In this document: piece after piece, positions 35,246-49,500 of the stretch | Position numbering within the stretch: the first letter of the stretch is position 1 | How the letters are laid out: each line of letters begins with the position of its first letter | Source: Fragum whitleyi | Taxonomy: Eukaryota; Mollusca; Bivalvia; Cardiida; Cardiidae | NCBI GenBank assembly: GCA_948146395.1 | Contig: OX411549.1 | Coordinates: 25,174,655-25,238,654, forward strand | Length of the DNA: 64,000 bases | Direction of reading: 5' to 3' | Made by a program: the position numbers and the translations under genes | The notes under the pieces: model-generated | Seen by the model: only the letters and a program-made list of their open reading frames with translations | Database searches by the model: none | What the model was told of the DNA's origin: nothing

Positions 35246-38200
35246 CATCATCATCATCATCATCGGTGTTTAGTTTAACGTGCATGTGTAGGGACTGTTC
35301 CACTGTTAGCGGGATCCCGTCCAGATGACTGGCTGGCTGCACGCATAGCAGATTTAACTTCAGTTCTCCATTTCTTCCTGTCGTTGGTTTGGGATATTGA
35401 TATGTTCCATTCCCTGGCATCTCTCTCTGATAGGTCTTTCCATGAGGTTTTCGGACGTCGAGCGCTACGTTTTCCAGAGACTTTGAGCTGGTATGCAGTC
35501 TTAATTGCATTGTTTGATCTTTGTACATGGCCATACCAGCGGAGTCGTCTCTCTCGCAGTACAAGGGCAAGGTCTTCGAGGCCGATACGAATTAGAAGCT
35601 CCAGTGACCTTACAGTGGCTGTGTCTTTTGGTTTTATGCCACAAATTTGGCGGATCATAGCCCTGTCGTTGCGTTGTAGTCGCTGGAGGTTTTTCTTTGT
35701 CAAGGCCCAGGTCTCACTGGCATGGAGCATTGCACTCCTCACGCATGTGCTGTACACGCGGCCTCTGGTCTGATAGGAGAGGTGACGTGATGTGAGGACT
35801 GGTGTTAATTCTCTGAATTTTTTCCAAGCTGTCTTGACCCTTGAGGTAGTGGCGAGGTCACATCGCCCAGCAGCGGAGAGCATGTCCCCCAAGTAGCAAA
35901 ACGAGGATACTACTTCCAGCTTGTCCGTTCTGACCTGGACGTCACTCTGTGGACGGCCATCTATTGGGCGCGCAGTTCCCATGCAACGAGCGCATCTGTA
36001 ATCTGGGTTTGCTGTCAGTCTTTTTTAGTCCACTGCACTTCTTGTGCACCCATTTTCGGCATCCGTTGCAGTGTATACTGTTTCTGCCGACACCTGTTAA
36101 GCAAACTGAGCACGGGAAACTTCCAGACTCTTGCAGTTGATCTAGGCCGGTTCCACATATCATGACCTTGGTTTTTCTCGCATTCACTCTGAGTCCTTTC
36201 TCTTCCATACCGTCTTTCCATACTAATAGCCTCTCTACACAACTTTCCAGAGTTTCTGCGATGATGACAAGGTCGTCTGCATATAGGTCTTCCCAAGGTA
36301 CACCTGCTCGAAATTGACGTGACATGGCCTCTAGCACGATGATGAAGAGGAGGGGGCTTAAAACTGATCCCTGGTGAACTCCAACTTTCACTGCGAACTC
36401 TTTGCTGTAACTATTTCCCACGCGTACACAGCTACGGGCATTTGCATACATTCCCTGGACTAGACGCACAATCCACTCTTCGACATGAAGTTTACGAAGT
36501 GCCCACCAGATCACTTTCCTGGGGACACGGTCGAAGGCTTTCTCAAGGTCTACGAAGGCCATATAGAGTCGCTTGTTTACAGCCAGGTACTTTTCTTGGA
36601 GCTGTCGGACGACGAATATTGCGTCAGTTGTACCTCTGCCAGGGACAAAACCAAATTGGGAGTCGTCAATGAACACAGACTGTCTGATGTGGTTGTCTAC
36701 CATTCGCTCTATGACCTTCATGACTTGTTCGGTCAGCTTGAGGCCTCTGTAGTTGCCTCTGTCCAGGGCATCACCCTTACCCTTGTAAAGGGAGAGGATG
36801 AAGCTGTCCTCCCAGTCAGTTGGGATCTTACTGTCTCGGGCAATAGAGGATGCTAGGTCACAGATCAAGGAAGCACCAGGGTCACCTGCTGCTCTCATCA
36901 TTTCCACAACGATTCCTGATGGACCAGCCGCTTTACCTGGCTTCATCTGTGAGATGGCCTTCTTCACCATGTCAACTGTAAACGGGATTGCAGGCCCTTC
37001 CACTGGTGGTTCATCTGTAAGATGTTCCTCGTCCCAATCGAAATCTACATTGAGTAGTCTTTCATAATGCTCTACCCAGGCCTGTTCCTTTGTATCTTGA
37101 TCTAGTGACATCTCACCTGCGACGTTTCTTACCGGTTGATCACCAACAACATCAACATTCTCTTTTCTCATTTGGTTTGCCAAGCGGTATACTTCTGATG
37201 ACTTGGAATCAGCACTGACGTAGATCTGTTTATCAGCCTCGTAGCGGGCTTGATGGACTGCTCGTCGTGATATACGCTTGGCCTTGTCGTAATCCGCTCT
37301 TGTACCTTTTCCTGACTTCCAGGCCCTGTAGGCTAGCCGTTTAGCAGTGATGGCTTGTTGTACTTGGTCTGACCACCACCACGTTTCCTTCCGCCATCGA
37401 TGGGGTCGTGTATGGCCACACACTTCTTCAGTTGTCTTTAGTTGACCTGTCTTGAGTTTTGCCCAGATTTCTTCAGTGCTGGCATTTGGCCCCCTTTCAA
37501 AGTCAGATACGTGTGACTCAAAAACTTCCTGGAAGAGTTTGTTGGTTGTGTCGTCTTTAAGCTTCCAGATTTTGAGGCGAGGGCTGAATTTGCGTTTGGA
37601 TATTGGTGGCATATCAATGGGCATGTCACAGACTAAGAGTTGATGTTGTGTGGCAACCTCTTCACCTGGTATCACCTTCACGTCTTGAATGAGTTTACGC
37701 ATGCTCTGTCTGTACAAGATAAAGTCAATCTGTGTAGCTGCGTTTCCAGATTGATATGTTACTAGATGGCTGTTACGTTTCCTGAAGCATGTGTTACCGA
37801 CAAGAAGGCCAAATGCTAGGGCATATTCAAGGATTCTTTCACCCTCACTATCAGGCTCTGGTTTGCCGTAACCTAGACCACCATGTACCTCTTCGTAACC
37901 TGTACCTGTACTACCGATATGACCATTCCAATCTCCGCAGGGCATCATCAGTTCGGATGCTGGGATAGTTGCTGACACTGCTTGTAGTTGGTCATAGAAT
38001 AGATCTTTCTGGACATCGCTTAGACCACTCTGAGGTGCGTAAACAGAAAGAATGCTGAGCACTCGTTGACCCACTATAAGCTTCAGAAGGATGATCCTAT
38101 CAGAAATACGCTGCACATCGTAAACTTTCTCGATCCACTTTTCTGCAACAAACACACCTAATCCGCCCGTACCGTTGTCATTTCCAGACCAGAAAAGTTT

Positions 38201-38950
38201 GTACTTGGCGTCTTTGCCCTTGATGGTTCTACAGTGTCCACCACGGTATCTGGTCTCTTGCACGCAACATATGTCAATCTTTCTTCTGGCGAGTGTTTCC
38301 ACCACCTCACATACTCTACCTCGCAGTGTGTTTACATTGAGAGAGCTTACTCTAAACCTTTGCTGTTGCTGCAGGCGCTTGCTGGATGACGACCCTGCCC
38401 CACGCACCTGAGAAGGGGCCAAGCCGGAGACGTTACCGCCAGATCGTTTATGTCTACCGGCACCGCCTATAACTGTCTCTGTGTTTGAATCTGCCATAAG
38501 TTGAATTGGAAACATGTTATTCACAGGACCGCCTGTCCTGGCTGTCATCCTAACTCAGGTCTCTACGGCATCTTGAGTTCTCCGCCGTTCCCACATTTGG
38601 GCGGTGTGCTTTGCCGTTGTCCTATATGATAAGGGTCTTCCGCCAAACCACTGCAGCTGTAGTCGCTAGGGCACCGGTCTGTTGGTGTCTACTGCTAAAG
38701 CTCTGTCACCCAGGTTGTGACAGCTCGTAACCCAGAGAGGGGATGCAATTTACCCATTGCTGGGGACCAGGATTGCAGGCACCAGGGCATATCCACACGC
38801 CGGTGGGCCATGCATGCCGTGCATTTTAGGGCCTGATCTCCTCCAAGACCTTGTGGTTCTGCTTGGGGCTGCAAGGTACCCAATTTACCGTCTGCCACCT
38901 CGGGGAGGATCCCATATCTGGGCCACATAGGTCTAACTGTGGAGAGGCTA
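35246..38950 (-). pseudogene. RTE-like non-LTR retrotransposon with PHD-like zinc finger, one frameshift, antisense in CYFIP intron 1
   Basis: The ORF on the minus strand from 38548 reads 868 residues. It has an APE endonuclease with SLNVNTLRG at ~69, VQETR at ~96, CGDWNGHIG at ~204 and DFILYR at ~275. The reverse transcriptase has GNYRGLKL ~598, FVDLEKAFDRVP 665-676, GVHQGSVLSPLLF 723-735 and YADD 756-759. A cysteine-rich finger follows with CSVC at 813-816, CNGC at 827-830 and VHKKCSG at 834-840. A one-base frameshift near 36005 separates this from the final finger pair (DYRCARC) and a 235-residue C-terminal part (YLGDMLSAAG; RRLRWYGHVQRS) ending at 35275. The 3' end is a trinucleotide tail, (CAT)6 on the plus strand at 35246-35264, as in RTE elements. 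The 5' UTR runs to about 38950; its exact start is uncertain. Apart from that indel, the copy looks full-length. Confidence 0.88.
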
Positions 38951-39272
38951 TACCTGACAGGTGAGACTTACAGTAAAATGCACACTTTTCACAGTAAACT
39001 GCTAGCCAGGGGTGGAGCTGAAAGCGAGAGTGACAAGCACAGACATTGCACAGGCACATACACTGACAGACAGACACACTGTACGCATCTCACAGCCATA
39101 ACTCTAGTTTTACTAAAGGCATTCACTTGAAACATGGCAGGCATATTCATTGAACTAAGTGAAGTTAGAACTTTGCTTGAAATGAATTAATTCTCATTGA
39201 TTGATAATCTAACAGAGAAAATTATGAAGGGTCAGAACAGGATCTCTTGCCTTGAACAGATCAATTGTTCAT

Positions 39273-39334
39273 TGCAAAACATTTGTAGCTGCCTATATAC
39301 ATGCTTATTTATAGGCAGCTACAATGGTTTTGCA
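39273..39334. repeat. Strong hairpin in CYFIP intron 1
   Basis: TGTAGCTGCCTATA at 39284-39297 is the exact reverse complement of 39310-39323, with a 12-base loop. The pairing extends outward through TGCAAAAC on both sides with about two mismatches, for a stem near 25 bp. It lies between the RTE-like element and a MITE. The rest of 38951-39424 holds no gene. Confidence 0.75.
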
Positions 39335-39424
39335 CTGAGTCATCGAGATGTAGTCCCTTGAAATATTTTGGGATCCTAGAGATTCTGGGACCATATCAAG
39401 TGTGAAGCCCTGGTGAGAATTTTG

Positions 39425-39750
39425 TACAGTAAAACGTATATATAGCGACCACGTATGGGACTATCAAAAAGCGGTCGTTATAAGAGAATGGTCTCTTAGC
39501 ACATGGTTTGCTTAACTAATAAGAAACGTTATTTTGATTGAATTTTTATGTTATTTGGATTTTTTCTATTATCCTGTATTGTTACGATTCTAATGAGTTT
39601 TATCAACATAGGGTTGATTTGAAATATATTTTAGGTCAATAATACCTACTTTTAAAGATATTTTATTTTAAAAAAGGGGAATTTATAAAGCGGTCACTTA
39701 ATAGAAATGGTCACTTAATAGACATGGTGGCTTGTGCAAGATTGACTGTA
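39425..39750. mobile_element. MITE-like repeat ending 13 bp before CYFIP exon 2
   Basis: It starts TACAGTAAAACG and ends ATTGACTGTA, so TACAGT is inverted at both ends. Inside are repeated phrases on the theme AAGCGGTC.TTATAAG, TGGTC.CTTA and GGTCACTTAATAG, known to me from dispersed invertebrate repeats with GCGACC-type ends. There is no ORF. Its right end is at 39750 and exon 2 begins at 39764, so the branch-point zone of intron 1 probably lies within it. Confidence 0.6.
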
Positions 39751-39763
39751 TATTTATTTGTAG

Positions 39764-39853
<90 letters not shown>

Positions 39854-40484
39854 TAATTTTATCTTGTGTGTAGGAAGTAACTGATGCAGGCTACGCCCAT
39901 GGACCTACATGAAGGCAGATTAGATAATTTATATTAAACGTAATTTGTCATCAAAATGTAGGGTCACAGACAGAAAACAAAATAAAAATGTTATGTAATC
40001 TAAGGTTGAAAGCGCTGCTTGAATAAAGTAACAGTAATTAGGATGTTAAAAAATGATAGTGTTCAACAATGTTTGTTGAAAGGGACAAGGGTGAACATTT
40101 CATTTATGGTGAAATTAATGATTTTAATGTAGAAATGATATTTTGAGTAACAAAATATGATCTTTCTAGTTCATTCACAATTTGTTGTGCCTCAGTGGCT
40201 TTCACATAAAATGCAACTGGCATTGTAGATCTTGTGAAATGAAATCCTTTTAGTGAATGTGGAATAAAATCCATATCGTACATTATCTGGCTTTATTCTT
40301 TACCGATAAGGATGTGGAATTTTAACCTTAAAAAGTATTCTGGATAAGAAGAAATTTCTCGCAACACACATTTGCAACTTTTTCTGCAATATTTTATGGA
40401 ATGATTTCTTTTTAAATTGTGCGAGATTTCCATTTCTCTCTTTTAGTTTGGATTTTGAAATAGTACTATGGTGTGAATATTTTT

Positions 40485-40735
40485 ATGCCCCTGCATCTAT
40501 AAGATCTGGGGCATACTGTTTTAAAGTTGTCCGTCTGTCTGTGAAAATTGTAACTGCAAACTTTACCTGCAAACTACACATTTTCCCATAACTTCAATAC
40601 TATTCAAGTTGCAATGCTCTTATCATTATGTTTCAATCAGTATCTTTAAAGGTCAAGGTCATCTTACATGCTTGAGGTCAATAAGCAAGGTCAAATTAAT
40701 ATAGAAAAAAGCCATTTTTTTTGGCATCCATGTTT
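40485..40735 (+). mobile_element. 5' fragment of an HLE-like element, ATGCCCC head, in CYFIP intron 2
   Basis: ATGCCCC at 40485 pairs with GGGGCAT ending at 40514 to form a hairpin (about 30 bases), followed by a TTGTCCGTCTGTCTGTG tract and a head containing CCCATAACTTCAATACTATT and AAGGTCAAGGTCATC. This is the same head order as the minus-strand fragment at 4805-5165. The 3' part is missing; sequence fades within about 20-30 bases of exon 3. The remainder of intron 2 (39842-40484) has no recognised feature. Confidence 0.5.
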
Positions 40736-40755
40736 ATGAACTTATTTTTGTTTAG

Positions 40756-40860
<105 letters not shown>

Positions 40861-40974
40861 TGAATAAATTTAAACAACTCACACAAAGTCTGTAGATTGA
40901 GGTCACATTTGATTGTGTATTGGCAATTATTCTATTCCATCGAGTATCATTATCACACCCTTGCATTTATTTTT

Positions 40975-42367
40975 AGTTCACCTGAGCACGAAGTGCTCAA
41001 GGTGAGCTTTTGTGGTCGCGTGATGTCCGTCGTCCGTCGTGTGTCGTGTGTCGTCAACATTTACCTTGTAGACACTCTAGAGGCCACATTTTTTGCCCAA
41101 TCAACCTGAAATTTGGTCAGAATGATTGTCTTGATGAAATCCCGCACAAGTTCGAAATTGGGTCAAGTGGGGTCAAAAATGAGGTCACAGGGTCAATTCT
41201 TAGAAAAACCTTGTAGACACTCTAGAGGCCACATTTTTTGCCCAATCAGCCTGAAATTTGGTCAGAATGATCATCTTGATAAAATCTCGGACAAGTTCAA
41301 AATTGGGTCAAGTGGGGTCAAAAATGAGGTCACAGGGTCAAATATTAGAAAAACCTTTAAGACACTCTAGAAATCATATGTTTTGCCCAATCAACCTAAA
41401 ATTTTGCCAGAACGATTGTCTTGATGAAATCTTGCACAAGTTTGAAAATGGGTCAAGTGGGGTCAAAAATGAGGTCACAGGGTCAATTCTTAGAAAAACC
41501 TTGTAGACACTCTAGAGGCCACATTTTTTGCCCAATCAACCTGAAATTTGGTCAGAATGATCATCTTGATGAAATCTCTGACAAGTTTGAAATTGGGTCA
41601 AGTGGGGTCAAAAATGAGGTCACAGGGTCAATTCTAAGAAAAACCTTGTAGACACTCTTAGAGGCCATATTTTTTGCCCAATCAACCTGAAATTTGGTCA
41701 GTATGATCATCTTGATAAAATCTAGGACAAGTTTGAAATTGGGTCAAGTGGGGTCAAAAATGAGGTCACAGGGTCAAATTTTAGAAAAACCTTGTAGACA
41801 CTCTAGAAGCCATATTTTTTGCCCAATCAACCTGAAATTTGGTCAGAATAATTGTCTTGATGAAATCTCGGACAAGTTTGAAATTGGGTCAAGTGGGGTC
41901 AAAAATGAGGTCACGGGGTCAAATCTTAGAAAAACCTTGTAGACACTCTAGAAGCCATATTTTGTGCCCAATCAACCTGAAATTTGGTCAGAATGATTGT
42001 CTTGATGAAATCTCGGACAAGTTCTCAACTGGGTCAAGTGGGGTCAAAAATGAGGTCACAGGGTCAAACATTGGAAAAACCTTGTAGACACTCTAGAAGC
42101 CATATTTTTTGCCTGATCAACCTGAAAATTGGTCAGAATGATCATCTTGATGAAATTTAGGTCAATTTTGAAATTGGGTCAAGTGGGGTCAAAAATGAGG
42201 TCACGGGGTCAAATCTTAGAAAAACCTTGTAAGCAGTGTAGAGGCATCATTTTTGCCCAATCGATCTGAAATTTGGTAAGAATTCTTCATCCTTTCTAAA
42301 TCTACTTTAAACTATTTTTGACAGTTCATTCAGGTGAGCGATTTAGGGCCACAATGGCCCTCTTGTT
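40975..42367 (+). mobile_element. HLE-like element E, complete, in CYFIP intron 3
   Basis: The 5' end is AGTTCACCTGAGCACGAAGT with hairpin, then a GTCGTCCGTCGTGTGTCG tract and about eight ~145-bp units of the element C type (GATTGTCTTGATGAAATCTC; CCTTGTAGACACTCTAGAGG). The 3' end is ATTCAGGTGAGCGATTTA, the GGGCCACAATGGCCC hairpin and CTCTTGTT at 42367. It lies in the same orientation as the gene. Overlapping ~70-85-codon ORFs are a by-product of the 145-bp period. Confidence 0.9.
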
Positions 42368-42457
42368 TCATATTTTGAAAACAAGGTCATTAAAAGAACA
42401 ATTCTCCTAAAAGGACATGAAAATTGCACCAATATTACATCCCCAAGAAGAATTTTT

Positions 42458-44534
42458 AGCTCACCTGAGCACATCGTGCTCAAGGTGAGCTTTTGTGATC
42501 ATTGAATGTCCGTCGTGTGTCGTGTGTCGTGTGTCGTGTGTCGTGCGTCATCATGCGTCAACAATTGAAGTGTTTACACTCTAGAGGCTACAATTATCAT
42601 CCAATCTTCATGAAACTTGGACAGAATGTTGGTCAGGTCACAAGGATGAACCCTATCGAAAATGGGAAGGATCCGTACCATATTACCGGAAAAGGGGCCT
42701 AAATGACAATTTTCTTGTTTACACTCTAGAGGCCACAAATATGGTCCAATCTTCATGAAACTTGGTCAGAATGGTTATCAGGTCACAAGGATGAACCCTT
42801 TTGAAAATTGGAAGGATCCATGCCATATCACAGGAAAAGGTGCCTGAATGACATTTTTCTTGTTTACACTCTAGAGGCCACAAATATGGCCCAATCTTCA
42901 TGAAACTTGGTCAGAATGTTTGTCAGGTCACAAGGATGAACCCTATCTGTACCATATTACGGGAAAAGGGGCCTAATTGACTATTTTTTGTTTACACTGT
43001 AGAGGCCACAAATATGGTCCAATCTTCATGAAACTTGGTCAGAATGTTTGTCAGGTCACAAGGATGAACCCTTTTGAAATTTGGAATGATCCATGTCATA
43101 TCATGGGAAAAGGGGTCTTGATGACAATTTTCTTGTTTACATTCTAGAGGCCACAAATATTGTCCAATTTTCATGAAACTTGGTCAGAATGTTTGTCAGG
43201 TCAAAAGGCTGAACCCGTTTGAAAATGGGAAGGATCCGTGCCATATCACAAGAAAAGGGGCCTTAATGACAATTTTCTTGGAAACAGTCTAGATGCCACA
43301 AATATGGTCCAATCTTAATGAAACTTGGTCAGAATGTTTGTCAGGTCACAATGATGAGCCATATAAAAGATGGGAAAGATCCATGCCTTATTGAGGGAAA
43401 AGGGACCTTAAAGACCTGGTTTAAGGAATGTTGTATATTCTGGACCCCTACTGATAAGCTAATTGTTTATCTCTCTGAATCACCCTAGGAGGTCAATCGC
43501 CCTTTATATTCTACACATGACATTGACCATTATTGGTCGTCATTATCTCATTAATTGAATTGCAAAAGGGGAAAAATATAATATTTATATATCTTTGAAA
43601 CAGAAAGTTCATGGTTTTTAAAAGTCTTTAAAGCTTAATTTATTTCTAACTTATAAACACTGTGATAAAATAAAATCTGCAAATTAGGAAATAACAAAAA
43701 GTGATGAAATGTTCTAGATCATTTGAAGGTAGGAATTTATATACATAAAAAGTTTGAACTTGCAGCAATGTTTAGAAAGAATTTATTTCAAAGAAAATAT
43801 TTTTGGGAAAATTTCCATCCACATATTTTATAACCCATAAAATCTTGCTGCAGAATGGAATGGAAACATTGCAGCAAAAGGAGGACATTAATTATCCATT
43901 TTCAATTATTCAAATTAATTTTATTTAAGAGTTTTCTTAATATCATAGCTACAGCTATTTCGTGATTGAAGAATTATTTTTATAAAAACAAAATTGTTGC
44001 ATCAGTGTTTTTTGACGAAGATTGAAAGTCAAAGATTCATTACAAAAAATGTTTTTCTTTTCTATACCAAGTTAAAAATTGGGAGAAAAAGATAATACTC
44101 ATTATCTAAATGATAGAATAAATGCGATATCTAGTTCTTTAAAATAATCTAACCAATAATTTACTAAATACTGTTCTCAATAAGTAAAAAGTCAATATAT
44201 GCCTGACAGCCTCTGTATGTGTATCTCAACATAGAGTATACAAGGTGATTAAGTGATTAAGATAAGGGCCATTAAACCATTAAAATAACAATGGGTGGTT
44301 AATTGCATATCTCGTTTGGGGGGAGGGTCAAATAAAGAAGGCTTAAACCAGGGCTTTAATGACAATTTTGTTGTTTACGCTCAAGGAGCCACAAATATAA
44401 TTCAATTTTCATGAAACTGTCTTTCTTTGAAAAATTAAATGGTCATTTTATGATCATTAAAGCATTTAATTTTTCTTAGGTAGAAGTCAAAGAGACAAAG
44501 GTGAGCGATATAGGACCATCATGGTTCTCTTGTT
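42458..44534 (+). mobile_element. HLE-like element F, in CYFIP intron 3, interrupted by a MITE
   Basis: The 5' end AGCTCACCTGAGCACATCGT is in a T run, with a GTCGTGTGTCGTG tract and then about six ~145-bp units of a different core (ATCTTCATGAAACTTGG; GTCACAAGGATGAACCC; AAAAGGGGCCT). At 43415 the last unit is broken by a 938-bp TIR insertion. It resumes at 44353 (GCTTTAATGACAATTTTG). The 3' end is AAAGGTGAGCGATATA, the GGACCATCATGGTTC hairpin and CTCTTGTT at 44534. Confidence 0.88.
43415..44352. mobile_element. TIR element inserted in F, 938 bp
   Basis: CCTGGTTTAAG (43415-43425) is the reverse complement of 44342-44352. The flanks CCTTAAAGA on the left and GCTTTAATGA on the right are near-duplicates of one piece of the host unit (GGCCTTAATGAC), consistent with an 8-9-bp target-site duplication as made by hAT or Mutator-like enzymes. 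No ORF; AT-rich. Confidence 0.7.
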
Positions 44535-45242
44535 TTATAATATCATTTAAGAGGAAAATACTGTCATGCAAAAGGAACTGTATGAAAACTAAGTTAATTG
44601 TGATAACTAGATATAGTCCAGAAAAGGTCAACTGTTCACTTGTGCCCTATTTTTGAATTTGATTTTATTGTCAACTATCCAGTACCTAACATCCAAGCAT
44701 AGGCATCCAAATTTGGGTGTTCTTGTTAAAATAACTTTATTGAAAGTGAGAATGATCTTTCTAGATTAAAAAAATTGCCTGATGCAAAAAAGTCCAATCC
44801 GTGGTCACCTGTGCAGAAATACCAACTTGACAAAGATTGACACTTTTTGTACTCCCTGGATAGTTCCTGTCCATGTGAGTCATATTTCATAAAACAATTT
44901 TATTCACTTTGTTTTCTCTTAAGTTAACACTTTGCTGTTTAATCCCTGCTTTTTACGTGCCTGTGATTTTATTATTGAGAAAACATTGTGAAAAAAAGAA
45001 GAAATTGCTTCTGACAAGCAATTTCTTCTTTTTCCACACTATTTTCTACCCTACTGAATGGTTATTTTTCAAATTAAATCCTCTTTAAAATTTCGTCTGC
45101 AAAACCTTTGAATTTGGACAGGTCCAACATTTTTAAAATAGGAAAGGGTTATAAAACAATGTTCAGTTTATAGAGAGGTTCTTTATCATTGGTTTCTTCC
45201 TAATAGGCCCATACAGGATCAATATAATTGTTTGTATTATTG
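44535..45242. other. CYFIP intron 3, nothing recognised
   Basis: AT-rich sequence with one short inverted pair near 44990-45035 (AAGAAGAAATTGCTTCTGAC and AAGCAATTTCTTCTT) but no gene or known repeat. Confidence 0.5.
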
Positions 45243-45505
45243 AGCCGCTCTCATAGCGCAGTTGAAAGCGCGTCAGACTGTCAATCCCCTTCGATCCCTA
45301 ACAGTGGCCTTCATTCTTTCCGACTATTTGTCTTCCACCAATTGGTTGAAAATTGTAGACCTATGTGGAATAGCAGCTGGAGGCTAGGAAAGGATAGTTT
45401 TACTGATGTGAGAAATACCAGGAATCCATTGTTAGGTGCTCCAGCCCCTGCAATATAACTGAGAATTTTTTGTAACGGCGTTGATTCCGTTGTATGTATT
45501 ATTGA
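45243..45505 (+). mobile_element. tRNA-derived SINE, near full length
   Basis: A tRNA-like head has an A box (TAGCGCAGTTG, 45254-45264) and a B box (TTCGATCCC, 45290-45298), the two internal RNA polymerase III promoter parts. It is followed by a body found again at 50487-50684 (CTTTCCGAC..TTTGTCTT.CACCAAT; GAAATACCAGGAATCCAT; GGTGCTC.AGCC) and a tail like GTAACGGCGTTGATTCC. The tail is diverged, so this copy is old. It is sense to CYFIP, in intron 3. The remaining intron to 46552 shows only the dispersed repeat near 45695-45760. Confidence 0.75.
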
Positions 45506-46537
45506 ATCATTCGCATTGATAGTTCTTCAAAACTTGCCAAATGATCCAGTGCTCATGTTTGACCCTTAAAAAAGGGTTTTGAACCTATTAAATCTGCAAA
45601 TATACTATTTTGTCCATTAGAAATAACTACTATTTTGTCCATTAGAAATAACTCCCATGTCATCTTGACCCCCTTGAGAGAACATTCTTATGGTCAAAAC
45701 TGAGTTTTATCACTAAAATTTTCAATGATGTATGTTATATACTATAGATTTCCACTTATAAATTTATTCTTGAAATTAATGCAAGAAAAGCTCAATTCAA
45801 ACTGAACCCTGTAAATTTCTTTTCACATATTGCCTTTTCCATTGTTTCTTTAGAAATGACTTTTGAGCCCAAGAATTTCATGGTTTAGGAGTCAATGACT
45901 CCAAACTTTCAAACACTAGCACAAGCTAGAGATCCCTTATTAGTTTTATAGGTTGACAATATTAATGAGCATTTTTTGGTGCAAATCTATCAAATGTTTA
46001 TCTTGTATTACTGTCTATGATATTGATTGTATATGAGGCCTTTAACACAGGTGAGAATCACATGAAACAACAATTTTACCCTTGACATGCTGAATTAAAA
46101 TCCTCTTTCAGAATTGCACTCATATCAAAATACTGAAAGCCCTGGAATCCAAGGGTGAAGAAAATCATTCTTTTTGAAGATTAAATTTATCATCAACTCT
46201 GCCTTGAAAGGGGACAAACAGGTGGTGTTGACTAAGATCAGACTGCACATAGTCTATACCTCCTGCCAAAACAGGAATATTCCGGGTTCTGCATGACAAG
46301 GGTTTAGAAAATTGTCAATAATTCTGTCAATAAGTGACTAATTTGAATTTTGTTGAGGCAAAGAAGGTGGAACAAAGTCAGGAACTTGCTAAATGTGTCA
46401 AACATTTTAAAAGTATGTTAATTAAAAAAGTTATTGACAACCGAGTAAAATGTTTCTGGGTTATCAATAACTTTTTTATCAGCAAAATAGCACTTCTAGC
46501 TTATCCAGCAAAAAAATATATCTATAATTGTATATGA

Positions 46538-48549
<2,012 letters not shown>

Positions 48550-49457
48550 GCACATGAGTGTCTGGATACTTGTCCAATAAAATAGGTGGCCTAGCTCAGT
48601 GGACATATGTAAACTTGTCAAATCGAAATGAGGGTCTTGACACTTGTCAAATGGACATGAGGGTCCAGGTGTTAATTCAGAAGGTACAAGTACCTGGGTA
48701 CTTGTGATATGTGCCTAGACACCTTTTCAATGGACATGAAGGTCTTAATCCTTTGTCCTTTGGGCATGAGAACCTAGTCACTTGTTGAATTGACAAGTAG
48801 GCCTGGGCACTTTAACAAATGACATAAAGGCCGAGACTATTGGCCATGAGGTCTGGAGGGACTATACACTTGTTAAAAAGGCAATAGGGTATAGACAGTT
48901 GTCCAATAGAATTTGAGGCATTACACTCCATAGTTTGGCATCAGGGATTTGACACATGTATAAATGATTTGAAGGTTTGGACACTTATTCCATTGACAAA
49001 ATAACCTAAAAAAGGTTGGATTGATAGAAGAGACTAGATATTTGTTCAACAGAGATGAGAGCCTTGACCTTTGTACAATAGGTTTAAGAGCTAGAACACA
49101 TGTCAAATTGACTCAAGTGCCTGGATATTTGTCCAATGAAAATGAGGGCCTAGTTAATTGATAAAAGTGTCTGGACACAACAACAATCATATTTCGTCCT
49201 GGATAGTTGTGCAAGGGTAACAGGGGCAGACCATTTCAAAAGACATTAGGGCATAAACACTTATCTTAAGGACATGTAGCCCTTATTATATTGACTCTGG
49301 CAGTAAGATTTATTACAGCTGTTCAACTGCTATGAGGGACTGGAACCTTGTTCAATGGACACGAAGGTTTTGTTCAGTTACCGTAATGGTTCAATACTTA
49401 TTCAATAGAATTGCGAAGATCCATGTTAACTGGATATGGGTACCTGGGCACTTGTTT

Positions 49458-49500
49458 TTTAGCTCACTAAAGGTGAGCTATTATGATCAATCAATTTTCT
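49458..49500 (+). mobile_element. HLE-like 5' end stub inside the minisatellite
   Basis: AGCTCACTAAAGGTGAGCTATTATGATCA follows a T run, as in complete elements, and has the head hairpin (AGCTCAC with GTGAGCT). The microsatellite, core and 3' end are missing. Some following bases up to ~49563 may also be foreign. Confidence 0.5.

Noticed and set aside
45243..45300. A possible tRNA gene
   Set aside because: A and B boxes are present, but the cloverleaf is incomplete and the sequence continues into a body shared with other SINE copies. It is a SINE head.
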